From positions 1 to 64,000 of the forward strand of contig JAKIVX010000007.1 of assembly GCA_022750335.1 (NCBI GenBank): 64,000 bases of DNA, written 5' to 3'. Positions 31,889 to 40,812 of the stretch are shown in pieces. How positions within the stretch are numbered: the stretch's first letter is position 1; the number at the start of each line of letters is the position of its first letter. Made by a program: the position numbers and the translations under genes. The DNA is from Thermoplasmata archaeon. GTDB taxonomy: Archaea > Thermoplasmatota > Thermoplasmata > Lutacidiplasmatales > UBA184. The notes under the pieces were generated by a model. The model was not told the origin of the DNA and did no database searches. It was given only the letters and a program-made list of their open reading frames with translations.

Positions 31889-32926
31889 TCAGATCCGAGT
31901 GATCGGGTTGGCCGCCGGAGACCCCGGCGGTGGACCGGGCGGGGCGGAGGCCGTGCCGAGCGGGACCGTCGCGGGGGCCGTCGGGGCGGACGTACCGGGG
32001 GGGACGTGGGCCGCCACGACCTGCATGATCCGCAGGTAGAGCGCGCTGCGGGGAGGTTCCTCCCGATTGCCGGCACAGAGGGCGTCGATCGAGATGACGT
32101 AGGACGCGAGGGTCGCCTGGTTGATGTAGACCCGGACCGACTTTTTGCCGACCACCCAGGCGTCCTGCGCCACGGCGTCGAGGACGGCGGCCAGCAGGCG
32201 TTCGGGCTCGACGGAGGGAGGCACTTCGTACTTGACCCGCACCCACCGCTCGGACAGATTGTGGTCGATCACGGCCCCCAGGATGACGATGCTGTTCGGG
32301 AACAGCGCGATCGGTCCCTCGTCCAGGCGGATCGCGGTGTACATGAGTCCGATGTCCTGGACGGTGCCGGTGAACCCGGGGATCAGCAGGTCCTGGGAGT
32401 AGAACTTGGGCGGATAGGAGGGCATCAGCACGCTGTACTGCGAGGTCGTGAGGGTGAGCCGGTCTCCCGGCTCGAACGGCCGGACGAGCACGAGCACCAC
32501 CCCGGCGACCAGGTTCGCGAGCGCCGTCTGGCTCGCGAGGCCGACGACGAGCCCGGTAAACGTCCCCCCGGCGAGGAGGGCGTATCCGTTCACGCCGACC
32601 GCGGAGAGGGCCACGATCGCGAGCAGCGGATAGGCGATGATGCGGTAGATGTCCCCGACCAATCCGGCGTGCCGCCGTCCGCTGAATCGTTCCGAAACCC
32701 CCTGGAGGATGCGGCCGACCAGGAGGACGCTCGCCACGCCCAGCGTGAGGATGAGCCCGACGCGAACGTATCCGAGCTCGTCCGACGGGAGCCGGCCGTA
32801 CTGACCGACGAGATCGAACAGCAGTACGCCGGCGACCGCGAGGAACGTGACGATCGCCGCGGCCAGCGCGGTCGACCACCAGGTCCGTACCCGGTGTGTG
32901 TTTTCGGACGCTTCTTCGTGCAACAT
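31889..32926 (-). CDS. MscS-family mechanosensitive channel
   Basis: 345 residues. Membrane helices at about 20-40, 52-70 and 92-115 are followed by the pore-lining TM3 (LLAGGTFTGLVVGLASQTALANLVAGVVLV), then the MscS beta domain (RPFEPGDRLTL; GTVQDIGLMYTAIRL; FPNSIVILGAVIDHN) and an alpha/beta vestibule domain. A Pro-rich C-terminal tail is unusual. It should release osmolytes upon hypo-osmotic shock. A second, shorter MscS is at 40054. Confidence 0.9.
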   Translation of the reverse strand: MLHEEASENTHRVRTWWSTALAAAIVTFLAVAGVLLFDLVGQYGRLPSDELGYVRVGLILTLGVASVLLVGRILQGVSERFSGRRHAGLVGDIYRIIAYPLLAIVALSAVGVNGYALLAGGTFTGLVVGLASQTALANLVAGVVLVLVRPFEPGDRLTLTTSQYSVLMPSYPPKFYSQDLLIPGFTGTVQDIGLMYTAIRLDEGPIALFPNSIVILGAVIDHNLSERWVRVKYEVPPSVEPERLLAAVLDAVAQDAWVVGKKSVRVYINQATLASYVISIDALCAGNREEPPRSALYLRIMQVVAAHVPPGTSAPTAPATVPLGTASAPPGPPPGSPAANPITRI

Positions 32927-33052
32927 TTTCCGTGAACCGTGGGGGATCGGGAGGCGCGAGGGGGCTGCGACGGAGCGCCAAGAGCGACGCCCGGGGGAGC
33001 CCCGGCCACATCGTCCCGGACACCCCTCGACCCGGCGTGCCGGCGGGGGCCG

Positions 33053-33223
33053 CTACACCGATCGCGAGAGCGCTACGAGGACGACTCCCACCACGAGCAG
33101 GAACAGGCAGTAGACGACTCCGAACCCCGCCAGCAGGTCGAGGGCGGCGAACAGCAGCACGACGACCCCGACGAGGAGGAGGACGATGCCTACGACCGAC
33201 CGGGCCACTCCGAGTGCGCTCAT
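33053..33223 (-). CDS. Very small two-helix membrane protein
   Basis: 56 residues with two near-continuous Val/Leu/Gly-rich helices (about 7-25 and 29-52). The ATG at 33223 is used because the 9-residue extension is basic and unlikely. There is no recognised family. It belongs to a set of similar mini membrane proteins here (33378, 45451). Confidence 0.5.
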   Translation of the reverse strand: MSALGVARSVVGIVLLLVGVVVLLFAALDLLAGFGVVYCLFLLVVGVVLVALSRSV

Positions 33224-33377
33224 CCGCGCTCCTGTACGCCCTTCCCGCACCCCCTCTCGTGCGTCAGGGGTGCGCCGTTCCTACTCCGTGCGACCGGGGA
33301 CATCGGCGGGTGGCGATTCGCGACCCCGCATCCCTCGAGAGAACACCACATTGACCGTTCCTCCCCTGCGGATCTGC

Positions 33378-33551
33378 CTAAGGTGTGGTAATGACGACGG
33401 AGCCCCGGGACCCCGGCCCGAACGCATACCAGAATAGCAGCCCGGCCAGGAGCAGGACCAGGAGCCCGAGCGGTCCGATGACCACCAGGAACAGTAACGC
33501 AATCAGGACCAAGACCACCGCGCCGAACAGGCTGATCGTGTGGACGCCCAT
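33378..33551 (-). CDS. 57-residue two-helix membrane protein (not in ORF track)
   Basis: I translated this below the ORF-track size limit: MGVHTISLFGAVVLVLIALL followed by FLVVIGPLGLLVLLLAGLL and FWYAFGPGSRG, ending VVITTP and a TAG stop at 33378. It has two hydrophobic helices with a short loop and a Gly/Arg-rich tail. TATA-like CTATCTA near 33588 is in a suitable place. The opposite-strand ORF at 33385-33591 is its shadow. Confidence 0.55.
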   Translation of the reverse strand: MGVHTISLFGAVVLVLIALLFLVVIGPLGLLVLLLAGLLFWYAFGPGSRGSVVITTP

Positions 33552-33678
33552 CGTAACACACCCTCAGAGTTCCCACGGCCCGGACGGGTAGATAGGGGGG
33601 CAGGGTACGGCCTAATCGTTCGGTTACTGGATCCGGTCGGCGGCGGTCCGTCGAACACACCCTCGGTGGAAGGTGGGT

Positions 33679-34314
33679 CTACGAGCGGCCGCGCCCGCGC
33701 CCCAGGGAAGGGGTTGGTCCGACCGGACCCCGGCCCGGTCCAAAGTGATCGACGCCCCGACTAGTCGGCGTTCGAGCCGGCGCTGGCCCCCGGTCGCCGG
33801 TCCGTGGTCCTCCGGTACCGCTCCCCGGCGGGCGGTTCGACCCCTGGGTCGTCCGCGTCCGAGAATCGGGGCCCACCGGGTCGGTCCGACCCCCGGCCCC
33901 TCCGATCGGAGTTCGAGGGACCGGGAGCCTCCTCAGCCGACCCCGCCGGACGTGCCTCGGGGAGGGCGGGATCCGCTCGGGGGGAGGTTGGCGGTGGGGC
34001 CTCGGACCCTCCCCCCCCCGGCTCTCGGCGGACGGGTCTCCGGCCTCCATCGGGTCCCGTCGGGCGCGCCACTCCCCCGCCTCGCTCATAGGCCCCGGTC
34101 CCGGCCCGGTCTCGTTCCGAGCCTCACTCGACCTCCAGGCGGGAGGTTCCGACCGACGTTCCTCCTCGCGGGCGGCGGGACCGGAAATGCGGTGGTGCGC
34201 CACGGCTTGGTGCTCGACCAAGGCGTTCTCGGTGGGGAACGTCGCTCCGCACTCCGCGCACAGTTGTGCTTCGCTCGTCGATGTCTCGCTCAGGCTCTCT
34301 CCCGTTTCGTCCAT
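33679..34314 (-). CDS. C2H2 zinc-finger protein with long low-complexity tail
   Basis: The N-terminal C2H2 finger is CAECGATFPTENALVEHQAVAHH (about 18-40). The remaining ~170 residues are Pro/Arg/Gly-rich and disordered. A run of nine C (34011-34019) lies inside the tail; a one-base change there would switch to the other frame (ending about 33761), which gives a more natural acidic/Pro tail ending GASAGSNAD. The annotated frame may thus be a sequencing or slippage variant. TATA-like CTATCCCA is near 34345. Confidence 0.55.
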   Translation of the reverse strand: MDETGESLSETSTSEAQLCAECGATFPTENALVEHQAVAHHRISGPAAREEERRSEPPAWRSSEARNETGPGPGPMSEAGEWRARRDPMEAGDPSAESRGGEGPRPHRQPPPERIPPSPRHVRRGRLRRLPVPRTPIGGAGGRTDPVGPDSRTRTTQGSNRPPGSGTGGPRTGDRGPAPARTPTSRGVDHFGPGRGPVGPTPSLGRGRGRS

Positions 34315-34692
34315 GTTTCTTTCCTCCCGCCGACGTGGCGTGGGATAGAGGTCGGATGCCCCCCGAGTCCCGGCGGGGTGAAGTCACCGCCGGGCCAGTT
34401 CCGGGGGCGCGCGACGTCCAGCACAGGAGCGTCCGGTCGAAAGGGGAGTCGGACGTTGACCTGTGGGGGTTCTGGACGTGCGTTCATTGCGGTCCGACCT
34501 CAGCGAACGAACCGGTTTTCGATTCATAACCCACCCCTGAGCACGGGGGAAGGGCGTTACCGTTCGGAGAGGGCCGGACTGATGCTCGAAGGGCGCGAGG
34601 GCCGTGCCGCACCGGGAAGGGAGGAGGATTACGTCGGGCAGGTAGGTCGGGGGCCGCTGGCTATATCGCCCCTCGAACGGTAGGTCGACTCG
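34315..34692. other. 378-bp divergent intergenic region
   Basis: This holds the two divergent promoters, TATA-like CTATCCCA at about 34343-34350 for the C2H2 gene and CTATATCG at 34661-34668 for the HxlR gene. The ORFs crossing it (34266-34529 plus, 34384-35256 minus) are low-quality shadows. I see nothing else in it. Confidence 0.5.
34661..34668 (+). promoter_or_regulatory. TATA box of the second HxlR gene
   Basis: CTATATCG, centred 29 nt upstream of the ATG at 34693; near-leaderless spacing. Confidence 0.6.
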
Positions 34693-35226
34693 ATGCCTTC
34701 CGGACGGAGCGCCCGCGCGAAGCCCTCGGCTCCCCCTCCCTCCGCGTCCCCGCTCCCGGCGGAGGCTCCGTGGGGCGAGATCGACCAAGCCTTTCGGGAG
34801 TTCCGGGAGTCCGCGGTGCGACTGGTCGAACGGGTCAACGACCTCCTCGCGCCCCACGCACCCCGCGGATCCCCCGCACCGAAGGACATCCGGCTCGTCC
34901 GAGCCGTCTTCGGGAAGTGGTCGACCGAAGTGTTGGTCGCCCTGCACTCGGCCCCGTCCGTCGGGTTCGAAGAGTTGCGGCGGTCCCTTCCTGGAATTAG
35001 CCCGAGGGTGCTCTCGCTCAAGTTGAAAGGACTCGAGCAGCATGGCATGGTCCGCCGCGAGATTCTCGACTCTCGGCCCCCCCGCGTCCGGTACACACTC
35101 ACGGAGCGCGGATGGACCGTGGCGTGGCTCTCCGATCCCGTCCTCCTGTTCCTCGAACAGTCCGAGGCGCGGGAAGCGGCGCCGCCGGTCGGCGCAGCCC
35201 CTTCCCCGGCCCAGTCGCCTCGATAA
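34693..35226 (+). CDS. HxlR-family winged-helix regulator
   Basis: 177 residues. The wHTH core runs from VRAVFGKWSTEVLVALHSAP through FEELRRSLPGISPRVLSLKL to PPRVRYTLTERGWTVAWL. It lacks the usual leading Cys of HxlR proteins, so thiol sensing is less likely. An extended 70-residue Pro/Ala-rich N-terminus with a helix precedes the domain. The PAS kinase gene follows 150 nt later on the same strand with its own promoter-like sequence. Confidence 0.82.
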   Translation: MPSGRSARAKPSAPPPSASPLPAEAPWGEIDQAFREFRESAVRLVERVNDLLAPHAPRGSPAPKDIRLVRAVFGKWSTEVLVALHSAPSVGFEELRRSLPGISPRVLSLKLKGLEQHGMVRREILDSRPPRVRYTLTERGWTVAWLSDPVLLFLEQSEAREAAPPVGAAPSPAQSPR

Positions 35227-35376
35227 CGAGCGGGTCGAAGGCTCTGCGCCCGGCATCCTCCGTGGCCGTGGGCGTATCCATACGATGAGGTCCTAACCGG
35301 GCCGAATCGACGGGATTAAAGCAGGCCGGTTGATGGTATCGTCTACGGGTACGGACGCTCGTCGCGATAGCCCCGA

Positions 35377-36984
35377 GTGAATCCCGCCCGCTGGATGCAG
35401 GCGATGGGAGCACCGCCCGGAGGACCGGCCGACTCAGACCAGGCTTCATTCCTCTCGAGCATCCTGGACGCATCGACCGAATACTCGATCGTTGCGACCG
35501 GGCTCGACGGCAGCTTCCTCATCTGGAACGAGGGGGCCCACCGCATCTACGGGTATGAGCGGGCGGAAGTCCTTGGTCGGAATATCCGGATGCTCCACCC
35601 GGTCGCCGACGTCGCGGCCGGAAAGGTCGACGAGATCTTCGCGAGCGCCCTCGCGAACGGGCAGTGGGAAGGGGTCGTCCCACGGGTACGGAAGGGCGGC
35701 TTGGCGTTCCCGACCCGCATCGTGCTCACCGTGCGCAAGGATGCAGCCCAGCGCCCGATTGGGTTCGTGAGCATTTCGAAGGACATCTCCGACGAGCTGC
35801 AACTCAACGAGCGGCTGCTCGCCTCCGAGCAGTACAACCGGATCCTCATCGAGTCGACCATTGACGGGCTGTTCACGACCGACCGGAACGGGCGGATCTT
35901 GGACGTGAACCGCCAGATGGAGCGGGTCACGGGAGCACCCCGGCACACGCTGATCGGGCGTCCCTTCCGGGAGTACGTCGTCCCCGCGAGCGACGCCGAC
36001 CGGGCGATCCATCAGGTGTTGCAGGACGGCCACGCCACCGATCTCGAGCTGTCGGTCCGCGGGGTCGATGGGACCGTGCGGGACTACGCGTTCAACGCGA
36101 GCACGCTCGAGGCGGAATCCGAATCCGAGCGGGGGATCGTGGCCACCATCCGCGACATCACCGATCAGAAGCACCTCCGGGAGATGCTCGAGGGACGGAA
36201 CCGCGAGCTCCAGGTGCAGAACGAGCGGGTCGTCGAGGCGAACCGGCTCAAGAGCGAATTCCTCGCCAGCATGTCGCACGAACTCCGCACACCGCTCAAC
36301 AGCATCATCGGGTTCTCGGACTTCCTCCTCACGTCCGAGGAACGGCCGCTCGCGCCGGACGAGCGGGAGTACCTCACCGACATCCTGAACAGCGGCAACC
36401 ACCTCCTTCACCTCATCAACGACATCCTCGATCTCGCCAAGGTCGAGTCGGGCAAGCTCGAACTCTCGCCCATGCCGGTCCTGATCCGAGAGGCCGTGGA
36501 CGAAGTCTGCTCCAACCTCCGGCCCCAGCTCATGGAACGCCAACTCGACCTGCACGCCGAGGTCGATCCGGCGATCGTGCGGGTCGTCCTCGACCCGGTG
36601 CGGTTCAAGCAGATCCTCTACAACCTCCTGTCGAACGCCGTCAAGTTCACGCCCCCAGGAGGCCGGGTCGAGGTGATCGTGTCGTTGAGCTCGAGCGGCC
36701 GGTTTTCCCTCCGCGTCCGGGACACCGGGATCGGGATTCCCGAGAGCGAGCTCGGGCGGATCTTCCGCGAGTTCGAACAACTGGACAGTGGCCCCGGACG
36801 CCGGTACTCGGGCACCGGCCTCGGGCTCCCCCTCACGCAAAAGCTGGTCGACCTGATGGGCGGGTCGATCTCGGTGAAGAGCGCGGTCGGAGAGGGATCC
36901 ACCTTCATCGTCCGGCTGCCGCTCGTGCCCGCTCCGGCTCCCCTGCCCCCGATCGATGCCCCGAACGAAGGATTGAGGGCGTGA
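35377..36984 (+). CDS. PAS-PAS sensor histidine kinase
   Basis: 535 residues, soluble. Two PAS domains (about 25-135 and 148-265; IVATGLDGSFLIWNEGAHRI and GLFTTDRNGRILDVNRQMER), a HisKA helix with the phospho-acceptor His301 in MSHELRTPLNSIIG, and HATPase_c with N-box LLSNAVKFTPPGG, G1 DTGIGIPESEL, F-box RIFREFEQLD and G2 GTGLGLPL. It autophosphorylates and passes phosphate to a receiver. It is translationally coupled (ATGA) to the receiver gene that follows. The ligand is unknown; the absence of TM segments points to a cytosolic cue. Confidence 0.93.
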   Translation: MNPARWMQAMGAPPGGPADSDQASFLSSILDASTEYSIVATGLDGSFLIWNEGAHRIYGYERAEVLGRNIRMLHPVADVAAGKVDEIFASALANGQWEGVVPRVRKGGLAFPTRIVLTVRKDAAQRPIGFVSISKDISDELQLNERLLASEQYNRILIESTIDGLFTTDRNGRILDVNRQMERVTGAPRHTLIGRPFREYVVPASDADRAIHQVLQDGHATDLELSVRGVDGTVRDYAFNASTLEAESESERGIVATIRDITDQKHLREMLEGRNRELQVQNERVVEANRLKSEFLASMSHELRTPLNSIIGFSDFLLTSEERPLAPDEREYLTDILNSGNHLLHLINDILDLAKVESGKLELSPMPVLIREAVDEVCSNLRPQLMERQLDLHAEVDPAIVRVVLDPVRFKQILYNLLSNAVKFTPPGGRVEVIVSLSSSGRFSLRVRDTGIGIPESELGRIFREFEQLDSGPGRRYSGTGLGLPLTQKLVDLMGGSISVKSAVGEGSTFIVRLPLVPAPAPLPPIDAPNEGLRA

Positions 36985-37433
36985 TGGCGCGCGTACTGGT
37001 CGTCGAGGACAACCCGCAGAACCTCAAGCTGTCGACCGTCATCCTCACGGCGGCCGGCCATTCGGTCGTCGGCGCCCGATCGGCCGAGGAGGTCGAGGCC
37101 GCGCTCGCCCAACGACTCCCGGACCTCATCCTCATGGACATCGCCCTCCCCGGGAAGGACGGTTACACGCTGACCCGGGAGCTGCGCGCGCGACCCCCGA
37201 CCGCCCGGCTCCCGATTCTGGCGGTCTCGTCGTTCGCCATGCCGGGGGATGCGGAACGGGCGCTGGCCGCCGGGTGCTCGGCCTACCTCACGAAGCCGAT
37301 CCGCCGGGCGATCCTGCTCCAGCAGGTGGACGCGCTGCTCGGGCCGTCGGGAACGACCGTCCCCACCGCGAACGCCGTTCCGACGACTCCCGGGCCGCCC
37401 ACCTCTCCGCGTCCGCCGGAGGGGATCGCATGA
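36981..37433 (+). CDS. Stand-alone response-regulator receiver 1
   Basis: 150 residues, CheY-like. Acid pocket VVEDN, phospho-acceptor Asp in LILMDIALPGKDG, the Ser/Thr of LAVSSF and Lys of YLTKP are all present. There is no output domain, only a Pro-rich tail of about 28 residues. It is typical of archaeal phosphorelays ending in protein-protein contacts. Overlaps of 4 nt lie on both sides. Confidence 0.92.
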   Translation: MMARVLVVEDNPQNLKLSTVILTAAGHSVVGARSAEEVEAALAQRLPDLILMDIALPGKDGYTLTRELRARPPTARLPILAVSSFAMPGDAERALAAGCSAYLTKPIRRAILLQQVDALLGPSGTTVPTANAVPTTPGPPTSPRPPEGIA

Positions 37434-37906
37434 CCCCGCCGACGGCGAGCCCCGGCGCGACCGCGGGACGGATCCTCGTGGTCGAGGACTCCCCGTCGGC
37501 CCAGCGGCTGCTCCAGGAGGTCCTCCTCCGGCTCGGCGCCGAGCTCGCGAACATTCGGATCACCGGGACCGTCCTCGAGGCGCTCACCACCTTCACCCAA
37601 TGGAGGCCGTCGGTGGTGTTCATCGATGTGGAGCTCGGTCGCGGGGTCCCGTCCGACCCCCTCGGGGCGTCGAATTCCCCGTCTCCGCAGGATCCCAAGG
37701 ACGGAGCGGAGTTGGCGGCCCTGTTCCTGGCACGGAACCCGGCCCTGAAGGTCGTCATCTGTTCCGCGACCGACCCGTCCGACCGCCGCGTGGCGAGACT
37801 CCTGGAGGGAGGACGGGTCGCCTACATCGCCAAGCCGCTGCTCGCCTCCAAGGTCGAGGAGACGCTCGGCCGCATCGGGCCGATCGCAGCGCACCGAACG
37901 GCCTGA
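37430..37906 (+). CDS. Stand-alone response-regulator receiver 2
   Basis: 158 residues. VVEDSPSAQRLLQEVL, then VVFIDVELGRG with the phospho-acceptor Asp, CSATD and AYIAKPL. An insert of about 25 residues after beta3 (SDPLGASNSPSPQDPKDGAE) is unusual for a CheY fold and may mark a distinct partner surface. It is the third gene of the HK-REC-REC operon (ATGA overlap). The longer ORF start at 37274 overlaps REC1 and is rejected. Confidence 0.9.
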   Translation: MTPPTASPGATAGRILVVEDSPSAQRLLQEVLLRLGAELANIRITGTVLEALTTFTQWRPSVVFIDVELGRGVPSDPLGASNSPSPQDPKDGAELAALFLARNPALKVVICSATDPSDRRVARLLEGGRVAYIAKPLLASKVEETLGRIGPIAAHRTA

Positions 37907-37940
37907 TGGGGGCCGACGGCCGGGCCGTGGGCGGCGGCTC

Positions 37941-38384
37941 CTACTTCGGACCCCCGGAGACGCGGCGGACCGCCCGTCGCGTCGCGGACCGGATCCGGCC
38001 TTCGGCCCTCCGCCCCGTGCGCGCCACGTGCTGTCCGACCGATCGACCGCGCGACCGGACCCGTCGGACGGCCGCCCGCCCCTGGTCCATTTCGTGCTCG
38101 GCCATTCCCTTCGCCGCCCGGTATGCCCGGACGGCGGGCGTTCGGGCCGCCGCACCGATACGCCGCGTCACCGACCGCGAGGCGGTGGCGACCTCGTCAC
38201 CGAACTGGTGGACCCGCTGCGAGGCGGTTCGCCCCGCGAAGTGGGGCGCCTCCGCTCCGCCGGGGATCCAGTCGATCGGGAACCAATCGACCGGTTCAAC
38301 GAGCGCGTTCGGCATGACCGCTCCGCAGCTGGGACACTGCGGCGCTTCGGCGGGCACCTCGGCGAGACATACGGGACACTTCAT
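37941..38384 (-). CDS. Zinc-ribbon protein with basic C-terminal half
   Basis: 147 residues. A double-CxxC ribbon, CPVCLAEVPAEAPQCPSCG, at the very N-terminus is followed by a Trp/Pro segment (EPVDWFPIDWIPGG). An Arg/Ala-rich helical region of about 85 residues may bind nucleic acid or membrane. The ATG at 38384 fits a TATA-like CTTATACG at about 38430; the 105-residue upstream ORF extension is low complexity. Confidence 0.68.
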   Translation of the reverse strand: MKCPVCLAEVPAEAPQCPSCGAVMPNALVEPVDWFPIDWIPGGAEAPHFAGRTASQRVHQFGDEVATASRSVTRRIGAAARTPAVRAYRAAKGMAEHEMDQGRAAVRRVRSRGRSVGQHVARTGRRAEGRIRSATRRAVRRVSGGPK

Positions 38385-38670
38385 CGCGTTCACCTTCCAC
38401 GGCTCCGCGGATTCAATCCCAGACCCGGCGTATAAGGGCCGGAGCACGGCCCGTGAGAAACTGGATAGCACCTCGCCCAACCGTAACGGACCGCGTCCCT
38501 CGGGTGCGGGGGGGACGCTCCCCGCCGGGCGCCAACGGAGGCGCCCGATCCTCCGAACGGGGGGTCCGCCCGGCCCCGGGACGGAATCCCGGCGGCAGCG
38601 GGGCCTTCGTGCTTCGAAGGTGCTATCCCCCCCCGGACCGTCCAAATCGTTGTTTCCGGGGGACACGAGG

Positions 38671-40053
38671 ATGCCGGCTCTGTCGATCTGCATCAACACG
38701 CAGACGCCCCTCGTTCAGTTTCTGGGGACGAACCCGGGGACTTCCGCGCCGGGAAGCCCTCGGGCCGATCTGGACCTCGCCGCTCTGACGGAGGGGCGCG
38801 ATTACCGCTACTCACCGGGGGGCGTCACCCGGATGGTCTACCCGCTCGTCCGCCGGTTGATCCACGAGGGCGTGCTCCGCGAGGCCCACTGGGTGGCGCT
38901 GAACCCCCACGCCCCCCCGACCGTCCGGCTGAACGATCTCACGCTGCACAACGTCTCGATCGCGGGCGATCGAATGGCCGGCTACGGCACCGTCAAGGAG
39001 GCGATCTGGGGTCGGATCCACGAGCTCAACGGGGTCGAGGAGCACGACGAGCTGTTCTGGTCCGAGGCGTTCTCCGAGTACGCGTACTACAATCGGCGGA
39101 CGGCCGAGCTCATCCAGCAACTGGACGAGAAGTTCGATTTCGACGCGTTCTATATCCACGATTTTCAGCAACTCGCGGTCGGCCACATGCTCGGCACGCT
39201 CAAGCCGAAGATCTTCCGGTGGCACATTCCCTTCGATGCAGCCACGATCCCGGACAAGTGGCGCGCGATGCTGTCGACCTACCTCCGCAGCTACGATGTC
39301 GTCGTCGTGAGCGCCCAGAGCTACGCGAAATCCCTTCGCCAGCTCGAACCGACGGGGAAGGTGATCCGGCTCTACCCGTACATCGACCCCACCGATTACT
39401 CCCACCCGAACGCCGTCCAGGTGGAGGCGGTGAGCCGTCGGATCGGGCTCGCGCCCGAGGACCAGATCGCCCTGGTCGTCGGCCGCATGGACCCGATCAA
39501 GGGCCAAGACCTGGCCATCTCCGCGTTCGCGGCGGTCGCGGCCGACTACCCCCACCTCAAGCTCGTCCTGGTCGGCAACGGGAGCTTCTCCGGGTCGGCG
39601 TCGGGGTTGGGCCTCTCCAAGTCGGCCCGCTGGCGGACGCACCTCGAGGAGATGGTCGTGGAGGCCCGTCTCCAGGACCGCGTCCTCTTCACCGGCCACC
39701 TGGGCCAGGAGGAGCTCGACAGTCTCTACGAACGCTGTCGGTTCACGTTGCTCCCCTCGGTCCGGGAGGGGTTCGGGCTCGTGGCGGTCGAGAGCTGGAT
39801 CCACGACCGGCCGGCCATCGTCACAGAGCGGGCCGGTATCGCCGAACTGATCCGGGACGGAGTGAACGCCCTCCTGTTCGATCCGGACGAATCCGGGGCG
39901 CTCGTCCGGCAGATGAAGCGCCTCTTGGACGACCCGGGAGGGAAACTTCGGGCCCGCTTGGTGCGGAACGGGCGCACGACGGCGAGGAAGTGTTCGCTGG
40001 ACGCGGCCGAGCGGGCCGAGGGCGAGATGCTGGCCGCCGTCACGGAGGCGTAG
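38671..40053 (+). CDS. GT4 glycosyltransferase, TreT/trehalose-synthase-like
   Basis: 460 residues, GT-B fold. The N-terminal domain has IHDFQQLAVGHML and IFRWHIPFDAATIPDKW, resembling the acceptor-binding part of trehalose glycosyltransferring synthase. The C-terminal domain has VVGRMDPIKGQDLAISAF and the nucleotide-sugar EX7E segment PSVREGFGLVAVESWIHDRP. It likely transfers glucose from NDP-glucose to make trehalose or a glucosyl-compatible solute. The MscS gene starts on the base after its stop, implying co-expression. The upstream part of ORF 37249 is in another gene's shadow. Confidence 0.8.
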   Translation: MPALSICINTQTPLVQFLGTNPGTSAPGSPRADLDLAALTEGRDYRYSPGGVTRMVYPLVRRLIHEGVLREAHWVALNPHAPPTVRLNDLTLHNVSIAGDRMAGYGTVKEAIWGRIHELNGVEEHDELFWSEAFSEYAYYNRRTAELIQQLDEKFDFDAFYIHDFQQLAVGHMLGTLKPKIFRWHIPFDAATIPDKWRAMLSTYLRSYDVVVVSAQSYAKSLRQLEPTGKVIRLYPYIDPTDYSHPNAVQVEAVSRRIGLAPEDQIALVVGRMDPIKGQDLAISAFAAVAADYPHLKLVLVGNGSFSGSASGLGLSKSARWRTHLEEMVVEARLQDRVLFTGHLGQEELDSLYERCRFTLLPSVREGFGLVAVESWIHDRPAIVTERAGIAELIRDGVNALLFDPDESGALVRQMKRLLDDPGGKLRARLVRNGRTTARKCSLDAAERAEGEMLAAVTEA

Positions 40054-40812
40054 ATGGTCAACCTGGCGGTCCTCGGCGCGCAGCTCGCCTTCCTGGTGCC
40101 GGTCGCGGTCATCATCCTGGTCACGGTCGTGCTCGCGTGGGTGGTCGGCCTCCTGGTGGGCCGGCTCACCCAGCGCACCAGCCCGCACATGGCCGGCGCG
40201 GCGCGCCGCCTCGCGGTCATCGTGGTCGCGCTCATCGGGGGAACGCTCGCCCTCCAGGCCCTGGGGGTGAGCCCGGACATCCTCCTGCTCGTGGTGGCCC
40301 TGCTCGGGGCGACGGCGCTGATCGCGCTCCGCGACCCGCTCGGGAACTACGGCGCGAAGTACTTCTCCGACATCTACACGCCGTTCAAGGTCGGCGACAC
40401 GATCCAGGTCGGAGCCTACTCCGGCAAGGTCATCGAGATCAACCCCATGGCGACGGTCCTCCTCTCCGACAAGGAGCAGCTGATCTCGCTGCCGAACGCA
40501 GCGCTGCTCCGGGACGTGGTCACCAACACGTCGCCGCAGGCGTGGAAGGAGGTCACCGTCCCGGTCACGCTGCCCGGGAGCGTCGACCTGCCGGCGTTCG
40601 AGAGCGAGCTGCTGAAGAGCCTGTCGAAACTGCGGATGCGGCTCGACCCCCGCTTCCCCCCCGTCGTGACGACCAAGGCCCGGTCCCCCCAGTCGACCGA
40701 GCTCGCCGTGACGCTGATGCTGCGACGGCCCGAGGACCGGGATGCCATCACGTCGGAAACGAACAAGCGGCTCGGCGAGGTCCTCGAGCAGGTCCGGGGC
40801 GCCCGTCGCTAG
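40054..40812 (+). CDS. Small MscS-family channel
   Basis: 252 residues. Two N-terminal helices (about 5-32 and 48-68), the pore helix (VSPDILLLVVALLGATALIA) with ALRDPLGNYGAKYF, then the MscS beta domain (YTPFKVGDTIQVGAYSGKVI; LLSDKEQLISLPNAAL). It is compact, in the range of NpdA/MscMJ-type archaeal channels. It is directly downstream of the TreT-like gene, which suits co-control of osmolyte synthesis and release. The stop shares CTAG with the HAD gene. Confidence 0.9.
   Translation: MVNLAVLGAQLAFLVPVAVIILVTVVLAWVVGLLVGRLTQRTSPHMAGAARRLAVIVVALIGGTLALQALGVSPDILLLVVALLGATALIALRDPLGNYGAKYFSDIYTPFKVGDTIQVGAYSGKVIEINPMATVLLSDKEQLISLPNAALLRDVVTNTSPQAWKEVTVPVTLPGSVDLPAFESELLKSLSKLRMRLDPRFPPVVTTKARSPQSTELAVTLMLRRPEDRDAITSETNKRLGEVLEQVRGARR

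Noticed and set aside
34384-35256. 290-aa minus-strand ORF opposite the HxlR gene
   Set aside because: Shadow; the plus-strand frame has a clear HxlR fold and promoter.
37249-38670. N-terminal extension of the glycosyltransferase ORF
   Set aside because: It overlaps two receiver genes and an antisense zinc-ribbon gene and is low complexity; the protein starts naturally at the ATG at 38671.
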